From positions 2,108,001 through 2,172,000 of the forward strand of contig NZ_CP062182.1 of NCBI RefSeq assembly GCF_022700675.1: a stretch of 64,000 nt of DNA. Direction: 5' to 3'. Of this stretch, positions 53,557 through 62,375 are shown in pieces (positions within the stretch are counted from its first letter, which is position 1; every line of letters starts with the position of its first letter). The notes under the pieces are model-generated. The model was not told where the DNA came from. It made no database searches and saw only the letters and a list, made by a program, of their open reading frames with translations. Source of the stretch: Acinetobacter sp. ASP199. GTDB taxonomy: Bacteria; Pseudomonadota; Gammaproteobacteria; Pseudomonadales; Moraxellaceae. Both the position numbers and the translations under genes were made by a program.

Positions 53557-54789
53557 ATGCAAGTTTATTTAGTAGGCGGCGCAGTTCGGGATCATTTGCT
53601 CGGACACCCCTATCACGAAAAAGATTATGTGGTTGTGGGCGCGAGTCCCAATCAAATGCTCAACCTGGGCTATCAGCCGGTTGGGAAGGATTTCCCTGTA
53701 TTTTTGCATCCTGAAACAAAAGAAGAATATGCATTAGCACGTACTGAACGGAAATCCGGCACGGGTTATCATGGTTTTGAATTCCATACCGATACCAGCG
53801 TGACACTTGAACAGGACCTGATCCGTCGTGATCTGACGATCAATGCCATGGCCATGGATGAAGCTGGTCATGTGCATGATCCCTATAATGGTCAGCAGGA
53901 TCTTGCCGACCGCGTTTTACGTCATGTTTCTGATGCCTTTATTGAAGATCCACTCCGCGTATTACGTGTAGCACGCTTTGCTGCGCGTTATCATGCAATG
54001 GGCTTTCGTGTTGCCGAAGAAACACTCGATTTAATGCGTCAACTGACCGAATCTGACGAGTTAAATGCCCTAACACCTGAACGGGTCTGGAAAGAAACAT
54101 CTCGTGCCCTGATGGAATCACATGCGGATATTTATTTTGAAGTATTACGCAGCTGTGGTGCATTAAAAGTACTGTTTCCAGAAATTGATGCCCTGTTCGG
54201 CGTCCCGCAACGTCCGGAATATCATCCAGAAATTGACTGCGGTATTCATACCATGATGTCGCTACAACAGGCCTGCCGCCAGAACTATGATTTGGATGTA
54301 CGTTTTGCTGTTCTCGTTCATGACTTAGGTAAAGCCTTAACGCCGGCCGAGGAATTGCCACGTCATATCATGCATGAGGAACGTGGTGTACAGCCGGTGA
54401 CTGAGCTATGCGAGCGTTTCAAAGTGCCGACTTATACCAAACAGCTGGCAATTGCGGTCTGCAAAGAACATTTAAAATGCCATCAGGCACTCAATCTGAA
54501 ACCAGGTACTTTATGGCGTCTATTGCAGCGTCTGGATGTATTACGTCGCCCGGAGCGTGTAGAAGCGTTTGTACAAGCCTGTGAATGTGATTCCCGTGGC
54601 CGTTTAGGTCTGGAAGACCGTGCCTATCCACAAGCGGAATATGTACGGGAAGCGATACAAGTGGTTCGTGGTATCAAAGCTCAGGATTTACCAGCAGATA
54701 TTCAAGGCCCTGATATTGGCGAGATGCTGATTGAACGTCGTATCCATGCCTTAGCCGAGCTAAAAGAACGCTATACCGCCTTAATTTAA
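53557..54789 (+). CDS. cca: Multifunctional CCA tRNA nucleotidyltransferase
   Basis: CCA adds or repairs the 3' CCA end of tRNAs; the HD domain gives phosphatase and phosphodiesterase activity. The 410-residue protein has the nucleotidyltransferase head with GGAVRDHLLG (7-16) and the catalytic carboxylate pair as Glu21 and Asp23 (EKDYVVVG; E. coli has Asp21 and Asp23), LIRRDLTINAMAMD, EDPLRVLRVARFAARY and the HD motif VLVHDLGKALTP. Its ATG is one base past the T run of the maeB terminator. Two tRNA genes lie 3-4 kb downstream but are not linked to it. Confidence 0.96.
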   Translation: MQVYLVGGAVRDHLLGHPYHEKDYVVVGASPNQMLNLGYQPVGKDFPVFLHPETKEEYALARTERKSGTGYHGFEFHTDTSVTLEQDLIRRDLTINAMAMDEAGHVHDPYNGQQDLADRVLRHVSDAFIEDPLRVLRVARFAARYHAMGFRVAEETLDLMRQLTESDELNALTPERVWKETSRALMESHADIYFEVLRSCGALKVLFPEIDALFGVPQRPEYHPEIDCGIHTMMSLQQACRQNYDLDVRFAVLVHDLGKALTPAEELPRHIMHEERGVQPVTELCERFKVPTYTKQLAIAVCKEHLKCHQALNLKPGTLWRLLQRLDVLRRPERVEAFVQACECDSRGRLGLEDRAYPQAEYVREAIQVVRGIKAQDLPADIQGPDIGEMLIERRIHALAELKERYTALI

Positions 54790-54811
54790 GAAAGCTCCTT
54801 CGGGAGCTTTC
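54790..54811 (+). terminator. cca terminator
   Basis: GAAAGCTCC pairs with GGAGCTTTC around a 4-base TTCG-type loop directly after the stop, followed by T-rich DNA. Confidence 0.85.
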
Positions 54812-54959
54812 TTCTTTATACATATGGATATCTAAAATACTTTTATTCTGCTCACCTCTATCCATATTCAAAATTATTAGAATTTCTCTATCGCATCTTC
54901 CACCTAAAATCGGGCTAACCCTCTTCTAGCTTTTATCTTCATAAAAACCTAGGAATTTT

Positions 54960-55387
54960 CTGATTCGTCCTTTGCAACTTGAACAGAACTTGCATGCAAT
55001 CCATGCACTCACTACACCTTGGCTATCCCACAACATTAGAAAATATTCAGCAGCACTGGCAATGCATTCATCAGATTCAAATTATCTGACGCTGGTCATA
55101 GAATATGAACAAGGTGGATTGGCTATGCAGGTTTGATTCATGAATACAGCTGGGAATTTGATGCTGGATATTTGCGGATTCAGGTTTTGGTAATTGATCA
55201 GCCTCATCGCGAGCAAGATGTAGGTAAAAGGTTAATTGCAGCGATTTCAGATTTAGATAAACAGCGAGATTTAAAACTGATAAAAGTAAATAGCAGCAAT
55301 CGTGAGGAACGTTTAACTGCACATGCTTTTTATCAAAATTTGGGTTTCGATGCTTATAGTATCGGTTTTCGAAAATATCTGGCTTAA
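54960..55387 (+). pseudogene. Decayed GNAT-family N-acetyltransferase
   Basis: The C-terminal half is open (55133-55387) and shows the GNAT acetyl-CoA loop region VIDQPHREQDVGKRLI and the end motif HAFYQNLGFDAYS. The N-terminal part is visible in other frames: IRPLQLEQNLHAIHALTT from 54963, then QHWQCIHQIQII, then IEYEQGG about 30 bases before the open half. At least two frame changes and a lost start codon (CTG where ATG would be expected, with AGGA before it) show a broken gene. Sequencing error is possible for one but not likely for all. Confidence 0.75.
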
Positions 55388-55428
55388 TCAGCCTACTCAG
55401 GTAGCAGGCTGATTAGATGAAAGAAGGA

Positions 55429-56403
55429 TCAGGAAATATCTGCCGGGAAGGTAATTACCTTTTCCAGCTTCATCTGATTGGTGGCAATCATCAACAGACG
55501 GTCCACTCCGAGTGCAATCCCGGAACATTCTGGTATATTCGGTAAAGCGGCTAACAGATATTCATCAATCGGCATGATATGCAAACCGAGTGAGGCACGT
55601 TCTGCATTATCCGCTGCAAAGCGCGAGCGTAACACTTCGGCATCCACCAGCTCGTCATAGGCATTCGCCAGTTCCAGGCCTTCGATATAAAGTTCGAAAC
55701 GTGCCGCGACCAGTTCCCCATCTTCATCAACTTTGGTTTTTGCCAATGATGCCAATTCAGGCGGGAAATCGGTCAGAAATACCGCTGTATCAAAACCCAG
55801 ACTTGGTTCCACCATATGTGAGAACAACAGGTCAATATACCCCAGACGATCCTGCCCCAGATCCAGATTTAAGCCAACCCGACGGCAGCAGTCTTTCAAC
55901 TCCTGCAAAGTCGCCTGTAAGGGATTTAAATCCAGTCGATCCATAAAGGCATGCTTATAGCTCAGTACTGTTGGGCGAATTTCACCAAAACGGGCTTTTA
56001 GCACCACATTCAACAGATCTGAAACTTCGAACATTAGGTCTTTCAGGCTAAAGCCCGGACGATACCATTCCAGCATGGTGAATTCGCTGTTGTGCTTGCG
56101 CCCATGTTCGTCATCACGAAATACCTTACAAATCTGATAAATCGGACCACTACCACTCGCCAGCAGGCGTTTCATCGCAAATTCAGGCGAAGTTTGCAGA
56201 TAATGGGTACTCAGCTTCCCCTGTACATGACGCTGTGCCTGTACAGAAGCAAGATGCACATCAGTTACACCAGCTTGAGACAAAATTGGGGTTTCAACTT
56301 CAAGAACATCACGTTCAGCAAAGAACTGGCGCAGCTGTGCATATAAATGAGCGCGTGCGCGCATTGCATTTAAATCACAGGTCGGTTGATATGCAATTGT
56401 CAT
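55429..56403 (-). CDS. epmA: Elongation factor P--(R)-beta-lysine ligase
   Basis: EpmA (PoxA/GenX) attaches (R)-beta-lysine to elongation factor P, which helps ribosomes through polyproline stretches. The start at 56403 (MTIAYQPTCDLNAMRARAHL) is chosen because the family starts there and it overlaps the pdxB stop by ATGA. The 324 residues show class II aminoacyl-tRNA-synthetase motifs: ETPILSQAGVTDVHL, PIYQICKVFRDDEHGRKHN, FTMLEWYRPG and SGIALGVDRLLM. It lacks a tRNA-binding domain, as expected of the short paralogue. Confidence 0.95.
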   Translation of the reverse strand: MTIAYQPTCDLNAMRARAHLYAQLRQFFAERDVLEVETPILSQAGVTDVHLASVQAQRHVQGKLSTHYLQTSPEFAMKRLLASGSGPIYQICKVFRDDEHGRKHNSEFTMLEWYRPGFSLKDLMFEVSDLLNVVLKARFGEIRPTVLSYKHAFMDRLDLNPLQATLQELKDCCRRVGLNLDLGQDRLGYIDLLFSHMVEPSLGFDTAVFLTDFPPELASLAKTKVDEDGELVAARFELYIEGLELANAYDELVDAEVLRSRFAADNAERASLGLHIMPIDEYLLAALPNIPECSGIALGVDRLLMIATNQMKLEKVITFPADIS

Positions 56404-57467
56404 GCTTTCGGCCCTCCATGTGCCGCCCATTCACGACGTAATGGATAGGTCTTACGTAAATGGTCAAAAGCTTGCTGATCGACTTTGCCATCTTTTAAGC
56501 AGGCACGCAGATTGGCATCATCACGCTGAATATCATAGATTTCAGCAAGGTTCTGTTTCAGAGCTGTTTTTAAATCCAGCCCTGCAAAATATTGTGCGCC
56601 TTCCGGCAACTGGCTTTCAAACTGTTTATTGATCTCAAAGCCAAAATAACGGCAGAAAGCCTCATAGATCATTTGTGTACCACGCGCCTTACCTTCTAAG
56701 CTATAACCGGCAATATGTGGCGTTACCAAGCTGACCAGATCCAGCACTTCGGCTGAAATCACCGGTTCATGTTCAAATACATCCAGTACCACCTGACGCT
56801 GAGTTGCCTTGATGTCAGCAATTAATGCTGCTTCTTCCACTACTGGTCCACGCGCTGAATTGATCAGGATGGTTTCTGGCTTCATCTGTGCAAAAGCATC
56901 AGCATTGATCATGTGATACGTTGGATGTTCACCATATTTATCTAATGGCACATGAATACTGATCGCATCGGCTTGCACCAATAAGCTTTGCAGATCCACC
57001 TGTTCAATATTTTCTGGTTGTACAAAAGGATCACAACCGATTACACGCCAGCCTAGCAATCCTGCCATATAAGCCAGTCGCGTACCCACGTTGCCGAGCC
57101 CAATAATACCTAAGGTAAAGTCTTGACCCACTTCCAATAATGCTGGACGCAGTTTTAATAAAGCAGTAATCACATACTCAGCTACAGCTTGGGCATTACA
57201 GCCTGCGGCATTACTCCAGGTAATCCCCTGCTGCTCGAGTGCAGCAATATCCAGATGATCCGTACCAATGGTAGCACTGCCGACAAATTTGACCTGACTG
57301 TCTTTGAGAAGCGTGGAATTCACTTTAGTTACTGAACGAACCAATAAGGCATCTGCATCCTGTACATCCGCTGCAGTGAGCGTACGGCCTGCACGATGCT
57401 GAATCTCGGCAAATTCTGCGAAGAAATAATCGGTAAATGCCAGATTTTCATCTGCGACAATTTTCAT
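56400..57467 (-). CDS. pdxB: Erythronate-4-phosphate dehydrogenase
   Basis: PdxB is an NAD-dependent dehydrogenase in the pyridoxal 5'-phosphate pathway; it acts before SerC. The start MKIVADENLAF (ATG at 57467) leaves 355 residues; a start six codons earlier is possible. Rossmann-fold features: GIIGLGNVGTRLA, CDPFVQP, NSARGPVVEEAALI with the catalytic Arg, DVFEHEP with the Glu and TPHIAGYS with the His. The C-terminal dimerisation domain is present (residues about 285-355). It is co-transcribed with epmA. Confidence 0.95.
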   Translation of the reverse strand: MKIVADENLAFTDYFFAEFAEIQHRAGRTLTAADVQDADALLVRSVTKVNSTLLKDSQVKFVGSATIGTDHLDIAALEQQGITWSNAAGCNAQAVAEYVITALLKLRPALLEVGQDFTLGIIGLGNVGTRLAYMAGLLGWRVIGCDPFVQPENIEQVDLQSLLVQADAISIHVPLDKYGEHPTYHMINADAFAQMKPETILINSARGPVVEEAALIADIKATQRQVVLDVFEHEPVISAEVLDLVSLVTPHIAGYSLEGKARGTQMIYEAFCRYFGFEINKQFESQLPEGAQYFAGLDLKTALKQNLAEIYDIQRDDANLRACLKDGKVDQQAFDHLRKTYPLRREWAAHGGPKA

Positions 57468-57745
57468 AATGCCTTCCAACAACATAATGCCGTTATCTTA
57501 ACGCGTGATGCTGCTGATGACCATTCAGTTATACCGACTTGTATTTTCTTAAGTCATTAAAAAAACCGAAGACTGGCTTCGGTTTAAGGAAAAAAACAGT
57601 GCTTAGAAAGCTGTGGACACGATGTGATCATTATACCTTGCACATTAAGCACAGCAATTTCTTCAAAACTACGGAACTAAGACAGAATTTGCTGAGAAAA
57701 AGGAGCTTCTGCAAGAACCCATTCAGACTCAGCTTAAAGCTCCAT

Positions 57746-57777
57746 AAAAAAAACCCCAATCTTTCGATCGGGGTTTT
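57746..57777 (-). terminator. Terminator of the first tRNA-Ser gene
   Basis: AACCCC and GGGGTT stem with AATCTTTCGATC between, bounded by A8 (T run on the reverse strand). It lies 7 bases past the tRNA 3' end. Confidence 0.85.
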
Positions 57778-57784
57778 GCAAATC

Positions 57785-57875
57785 TGGCGGAAGCGGTGAG
57801 ATTCGAACTCACGGAGGGGTATAAGCCCTCGTCGGTTTTCAAGACCGGTGCATTAAACCGCTCTGCCACGCTTCC
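57785..57875 (-). tRNA. tRNA-Ser (anticodon UGA), copy 1
   Basis: A 91-base tRNA on the reverse strand beginning GGAAGCGTGGCAGAGCGG and ending with an encoded CCA. The acceptor stem GGAAGCG/CGCTTCC, T arm GTTCGAATC and the long variable arm typical of serine tRNAs are present. The anticodon loop CTTGAAA gives UGA. It is identical to the copy 332 bases away. Confidence 0.97.
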
Positions 57876-58078
57876 ATGGGCGCCATCATATAAATATTTC
57901 TGTTCCTTGGCAATAAATTTTCGCAAAACTTATTAAAAAATCCGTTCGATCAGCTAAATTTCAGCCGGATTTATTTCTGAGACAAAGTCCTTAGACACAG
58001 ATTCAAAATAAAAATTAAACCCAATAAATTCATGATGCTGGTTAAAATTGAATCACTATCTTGAAAAATTATAGGTAT

Positions 58079-58110
58079 AAAAAAACCCCAATCTTTCGAT
58101 TGGGGTTTTT
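58079..58110 (-). terminator. Terminator of the second tRNA-Ser gene
   Basis: AAAAACCCCAATC and GATTGGGGTTTTT form a 13-bp perfect stem; it is the same element as after copy 1 with one base of difference making the stem longer. Confidence 0.9.
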
Positions 58111-58116
58111 AAAATC

Positions 58117-58207
58117 TGGCGGAAGCGGTGAGATTCGAACTCACGGAGGGGTATAAGCCCTCGTCGGTTTTCAAGACCGGTGCATTAAACCGCTCTGCCA
58201 CGCTTCC
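58117..58207 (-). tRNA. tRNA-Ser (anticodon UGA), copy 2
   Basis: Identical to copy 1 over all 91 bases, including the encoded CCA, and followed by the same type of terminator. About 140 bases, tRNA plus terminator and upstream GGGCGCCAT, are duplicated; the spacer between is unrelated. Confidence 0.97.
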
Positions 58208-58295
58208 ATGGGCGCCATAATATAAATAAAAATCCAGCTTGGCAAATATTTTTCTAAAATTTCGCTTTCAAATGCACAAAATAAAATCAATTACA

Positions 58296-58790
58296 TCAAT
58301 TTGCTGAATTTTCAGGCTTTTCATAACGAATGCTATTGATGAACCAGGCTTTCTTACCCGAGGGGGTCATCACTTCTGCTTCATCATCAACCTGTTTACC
58401 AAGCAGCGCACGTGCCATCGGCGAATCAATCGAAATATGCTGCGGGTGATGGTCATAAATTTCATCAACTCCCACAATGCGTAAAGTCTTCTTCTCTCCG
58501 GCTTCATTTTCAATTTCGACCCAAGCGCCAAAGTAAACCTTGCCTTCCTGCTCAGGTGAAAAGTCAATGATGCGTAGCTCTTCCAGACGTTTGCCCAGAT
58601 AACGGACACGACGGTCAATCTTGCGTAACAGCTGCTTGTTGTACTGGTAATCAGCATTCTCCGAACGGTCACCGAGGCTGGCTGCCCAGTTCACTTTTTT
58701 GGTGATTTCCGGTCGTTCTTCATGCCACAAATATTTAAGTTCTGCCACTAATTTGTCATGCCCACCACGGGTAATTAAATTGGATTTCAT
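58296..58790 (-). CDS. greB: Transcription elongation factor GreB
   Basis: GreB rescues backtracked RNA polymerase by stimulating RNA cleavage. The 164-residue protein has the N-terminal coiled coil (about 1-75) with RSENADYQYNKQLLRKIDRR at the tip, carrying the two acidic residues, and the C-terminal FKBP-like domain with SIDSPMARALLGKQVDDEAEV. GreB (rather than GreA) is indicated by the RRVRYLGKRLEELRI segment. It is monocistronic, downstream of nothing on its strand. Confidence 0.92.
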   Translation of the reverse strand: MKSNLITRGGHDKLVAELKYLWHEERPEITKKVNWAASLGDRSENADYQYNKQLLRKIDRRVRYLGKRLEELRIIDFSPEQEGKVYFGAWVEIENEAGEKKTLRIVGVDEIYDHHPQHISIDSPMARALLGKQVDDEAEVMTPSGKKAWFINSIRYEKPENSAN

Positions 58791-59157
58791 CGCTTTCTTC
58801 CACCACTCATGACAACATTTTCCTTGCTAACTGCTCTATTTTATTGGCTATTTTCTTAAATAAAAATAATACTAAAAAATTTTCTTAATAATTTTAAACA
58901 CTTAAATTACATTTTTAAACATTTTTGCGTACAAAATTTGACAATCTATTTTTTGCTCATTAACATGCGCACATCTGATTAACTTTGTTCATTTTTTATT
59001 CTGTGTAGTTTTTCTACACACTATTGTTTAATCCCAAGTCATTTTGAATGACGTCATGACTGCCCAACCCTAATTGAATTTATCAACTTTAAGAAAGTTC
59101 TGTGGTTTCTTTTGCCTAAAACTTTCGAGGGCATAAATTACTTGTAGCGGAGACAAC
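58791..59157. other. AT-rich intergenic region between greB and the MltF-like gene
   Basis: 367 bases with no supported gene. TGTGTAG/CTACACA form a small hairpin at 59002-59020, and ATGACGTCAT is a palindrome at 59049-59058. Promoters of both divergent genes must lie here. GGAG precedes the ATG at 59158. Confidence 0.45.
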
Positions 59158-60273
59158 ATGCACAGTAGTTCATCTTCTGGGTCGAGGCTTTGCCTAAGAT
59201 CTTTATTTTCCTCTCTCCCTGTAAAAATTCTTGTATTGAGCACTGCGTTTGTTCCATTCCACGCCATCAATGCAAGTAAAACATCGGCACATCAGTTTGA
59301 TAATGTCGTCAACAGCAATAAGCTTACTGTTGTTGCTGTGAAGAGCCCGACCACAGTGTTCGAAGATGGTGGTCACCTGCATGGTTTTGGTTATGACCTG
59401 GTTCGTAACTATGCCAAAAACATGAATGTAAAACTGGACTTCAAAACAGTTAATGATGATGCTACTGCACTGCAAATGGTTGCTCATGGCAAAGCCAACA
59501 TGGCAATGACGACGACCAGTATCAGCAGCATTGAAGCACGTAAACTGACCTCATTCTCTGCGACCTGTGGAGATGGCAGTGCCCTGTCGGCTAAAGGCCT
59601 GAATGCCAACCTGAACTGGGTCTTCAAATCAGCCAATGATCCATTGAGTCAGACTGCAAGTAATTTCGTATGTAACAGCAAGCAAAGCGGCGCAATCAAT
59701 CAGCTCGCTTCCTTTTACAATCAGAATGTAGTCGAAGAGCATTTCAAGGATAATATTCATCAGGATCTTAGCCAGCGCCTCCCCATTTACAAGGCCAGCT
59801 TCCAGAGATCTGCACAGCAGTACGGCCTGGACTGGCATCTGCTCGCCGCAATCGGCTACCAGGAATCTTATCTCAAGCCAAACTCCGTGTCCCCGACCGG
59901 TGTCCGTGGTCTGATGATGCTGACAAGCTCGACCGCAAAAGCAATGGGCGTGAATAACCGTACCGATCCTGCTCAAAGTATCGCAGGCGGTGCTAAATAC
60001 TATGACCAGATGCTGTCACGTTTTGATCATATTCCAATGCCAGACCGTAACTGGTATGCATTGGTTGCTTATAACATGGGCCCGGGCGCTGTTCAGAAAA
60101 TCCAGAACAGTATCCGCAACCAGGGTAAAGATCCAGATAACTGGGTGAACCTGTATAGCTATCTAGAGCGTAACAAAGCCAGCAATGGCCGTTACCGCCA
60201 GGCATTACAGTACGTGACCCGTGTGCGTTCTTATCTGGAACAGATTAAAAGTTCAGAGCTTGTGAATATCTAA
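59158..60273 (+). CDS. MltF-like lytic transglycosylase with a shortened periplasmic-binding domain
   Basis: A 371-residue exported enzyme: a hydrophobic segment at about residues 20-37 serves as signal or anchor, residues about 50-185 resemble SBP_bac_3 binding proteins (FGYDLVRNYAKNMNV, NMAMTTTSISSIEARK) and residues 210-365 are the SLT domain with catalytic Glu in IGYQESYLKPNSVSPTGVRG, GLMMLTSSTA and VAYNMGPGAVQK. E. coli MltF has a binding domain of about 230 residues; here it is about 130, so one lobe seems reduced. SLT enzymes cleave peptidoglycan glycan strands. GGAG precedes the ATG. Confidence 0.87.
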   Translation: MHSSSSSGSRLCLRSLFSSLPVKILVLSTAFVPFHAINASKTSAHQFDNVVNSNKLTVVAVKSPTTVFEDGGHLHGFGYDLVRNYAKNMNVKLDFKTVNDDATALQMVAHGKANMAMTTTSISSIEARKLTSFSATCGDGSALSAKGLNANLNWVFKSANDPLSQTASNFVCNSKQSGAINQLASFYNQNVVEEHFKDNIHQDLSQRLPIYKASFQRSAQQYGLDWHLLAAIGYQESYLKPNSVSPTGVRGLMMLTSSTAKAMGVNNRTDPAQSIAGGAKYYDQMLSRFDHIPMPDRNWYALVAYNMGPGAVQKIQNSIRNQGKDPDNWVNLYSYLERNKASNGRYRQALQYVTRVRSYLEQIKSSELVNI

Positions 60274-60287
60274 TTTGTTCAAGCCAT

Positions 60288-60319
60288 AAAAAAAGCTTAC
60301 CCTTGGGTAAGCTTTTTTT
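60288..60319. terminator. Terminator between MltF-like and SCP2 genes
   Basis: AAAAAGCTTACCC pairs with GGGTAAGCTTTTT around TT; A and T runs on both sides serve the convergent genes. Confidence 0.92.
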
Positions 60320-60335
60320 ATTCAGCTACTACTGA

Positions 60336-60719
60336 TCAGGTTGTTTGCTCAAGTACTTTCTTGAACAGATCTTTTTGCTCTTGGCTTGGTTTTGCAGTTT
60401 GCAACGCCATCAACTGAGACATATCACCTTGAACCTTGATCTTACCGGTCATGAATGCCTGCATTGCAGCAGCCATGTCAAACTCAAGGAATACTTTACG
60501 CAGGGTTTCTGCGTCCATGTTCAGTGTAGTCTTCGCATTTGAAGACAAACCTTTCTTGATCGCTCCACCATCTAAAGATAATTCAGTATTACCTGTAGCG
60601 TCCGCCACAACCAGATTGATTGCAAGATTCGCAAGCGCTGGCGCCAGGTTTAAGTCACCTGCTTGAGCAGTCAAAGTTTCTACAGTTGAAAACCAATCAT
60701 CAGTTAAAAAAGCAGGCAT
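60336..60719 (-). CDS. SCP2 sterol-binding domain protein
   Basis: A 127-residue soluble protein of the SCP-2 fold, which binds lipids such as fatty acyl chains. The family's core is seen as the LAINLVVADATGNTELSLDGG strand region, the TTLNMDAETLRKVFLEFDMAA segment and AFMTGKIKVQGDMSQLMALQ near the end. In bacteria the role of single-domain members is poorly known. It is monocistronic. Confidence 0.9.
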   Translation of the reverse strand: MPAFLTDDWFSTVETLTAQAGDLNLAPALANLAINLVVADATGNTELSLDGGAIKKGLSSNAKTTLNMDAETLRKVFLEFDMAAAMQAFMTGKIKVQGDMSQLMALQTAKPSQEQKDLFKKVLEQTT

Positions 60720-60884
60720 GATCTTTCCTCAATTTATTAGTTCGTGTGTGTCGTCTATCCAGACAACATCATTGTTTACGCTATTGCGCTTGCAGATTGT
60801 TATAACATGATCATTTGCAGAATGGCTAACGAATTTTGTACGCAGCGTTCAATTTTTGTCATTATCTTTCTGTTTTTATATACA

Positions 60885-60905
60885 AAGCCTTGATGCATAA
60901 GGCTT
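60885..60905 (-). terminator. Possible terminator of ttcA
   Basis: AAGCCTT and AAGGCTT pair around a 7-base loop 42 bases past the ttcA stop on the reverse strand; the T run is weak. Confidence 0.4.
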
Positions 60906-60946
60906 GACGAGCACTCAACTTGGAGTGAATGCCCGTCAGAATAGTC

Positions 60947-61873
60947 TTAATCTGCGGCAAAACCGAGATTGACCATATTAATGCGCTTGCTTTCGCCTTC
61001 TACTGCTTCTTCAGTTGAGCATGAACCCTTAAAGTCGAATTCACGTTGGCTGTCGAGTGCTTCGAAGTCAAACAGTTCACGGTCAGCCAGCTGTGACGGA
61101 GAAACATTTTGCAGCGCACCGAAAATGCTGTGCAGACGTTTCGGATGAGCTTTGTCCCAGTCACGCAGCATGTCATTAATAATGGCACGTTGCAGGTTTT
61201 CCTGAGAACCACACAGGTTACATGGAATAATCGGGAACTGACGCATCTCGGCATATTTGATGATGTCCTTCTCTTCCACATAAGCCAGTGGACGGATCAG
61301 GATGTTCTTCTTGTCTGAAGACAACAGTTTTGGTGGCATCGCTTTTAAGCTGCCGCCATGGAACAGGTTTAGGAAGAACGTTGCCAGGATGTCATCACGG
61401 TGGTGACCCAATGCAACCTTGGTCGCACCGATTTCTTGTGCAAAACCATAAAGTGAGCCACGGCGCAGACGAGAACATACGGCACAGTAAGTTTTGCCTT
61501 CAGGCGTCAGCTTCTTGGTAATGCTGTAAGTATCTTTTTCCAGGATGTAATACGGAATGTTATTTTCTTCAAGATAACGTGGCAGTACATCTTCAGGGAA
61601 GCCTGGCTGTTTCTGGTCCAGGTTTACCGCAACTACATCAAAATTGATCGGTGCGATACGCTTGAACTGCAACATGATATCTAACAAGGTATAACTGTCT
61701 TTACCACCAGAAATACACACCATGACCTTGTCGCCATCTTCGATCATTTTAAAGTCACGAATAGCATGTCCGACCTGACGGCGAAGCTTTTTCAACAAAC
61801 GGTAATAGGCAGAGCTTGTTGGCAATTCCGGTTTGAAATTAAATCCTTGCTCGGATTCAACTGGCGAGTACAT
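60947..61873 (-). CDS. ttcA: tRNA 2-thiocytidine(32) synthetase TtcA
   Basis: TtcA thiolates C32 in the anticodon loop of some tRNAs; it uses ATP and an iron-sulfur cluster. The start at 61873 ([10 protein letters not shown]) fits the family; the frame is open 12 codons further. The 308 residues contain the PP-loop [13 protein letters not shown], the CxxC pair [10 protein letters not shown] and PCNLCGSQ that hold the cluster, and the [17 protein letters not shown] block. Monocistronic. Confidence 0.95.
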   Translation of the reverse strand: MYSPVESEQGFNFKPELPTSSAYYRLLKKLRRQVGHAIRDFKMIEDGDKVMVCISGGKDSYTLLDIMLQFKRIAPINFDVVAVNLDQKQPGFPEDVLPRYLEENNIPYYILEKDTYSITKKLTPEGKTYCAVCSRLRRGSLYGFAQEIGATKVALGHHRDDILATFFLNLFHGGSLKAMPPKLLSSDKKNILIRPLAYVEEKDIIKYAEMRQFPIIPCNLCGSQENLQRAIINDMLRDWDKAHPKRLHSIFGALQNVSPSQLADRELFDFEALDSQREFDFKGSCSTEEAVEGESKRINMVNLGFAAD

Positions 61874-62375
61874 AGACGAGAATAACCCATAAATAAAAAT
61901 ACCGCGCAATTTTATCCGATTCGGGTGCTTCTCGCATCAAAAGAATTTATTTTCCTGTTATTGAAGTAATACTCCAAACTTCATGTTTTATTTAGATTGA
62001 TAAATTGAACGAAACAGTTCATTTTTTATCCAGGATGCTTATGTTTTGGACTTTTCCACAGTTGTCCACAAAACCTGTGGATAACTTTGTGGATTTAAAA
62101 TGACTTGACAGCTTTATCGTCCCCAAAAATAAGGGTTCTATTTAAATTGATCATTTTTTAACCAATTTATTTTTCATTTAAAATCAATGCCTTGAGCGTG
62201 TCAAGAACGTCATATTAAAAAAAAATAAATATTTTTTTTGGTTAGTTCTTCAACATTAGGGACTTGCATTTACAAACTTGTTTATAAATGTGTCGCTCAT
62301 CACTTTTCATTCGAGTAAATTTTGTTAAACTCTGTAGTAAGTTTTGGGGACAAATGTTCAATACATATACTTATA
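61874..62375. other. Intergenic region with a DnaA-box-like cluster
   Basis: 502 AT-rich bases without a gene. Four 9-mers related to the DnaA box TTATCCACA fall in 45 bases: TTTTCCACA (62052-62060) and TTGTCCACA (62062-62070) forward, then a perfect copy (62076-62084) and a 7/9 copy (62088-62096) reversed. Other dyads: TGAAC/GTTCA (62006-62021) and CATTTACAAA/TTTATAAATG (62267-62290). The promoter of the following gene must lie at the right end. Confidence 0.5.

Noticed and set aside
57539..57799. An 86-codon frame running through the tRNA terminator
   Set aside because: It crosses the tRNA-Ser terminator and 3' end, is very Lys/Phe-rich and has no homology; a chance frame in AT-rich DNA.
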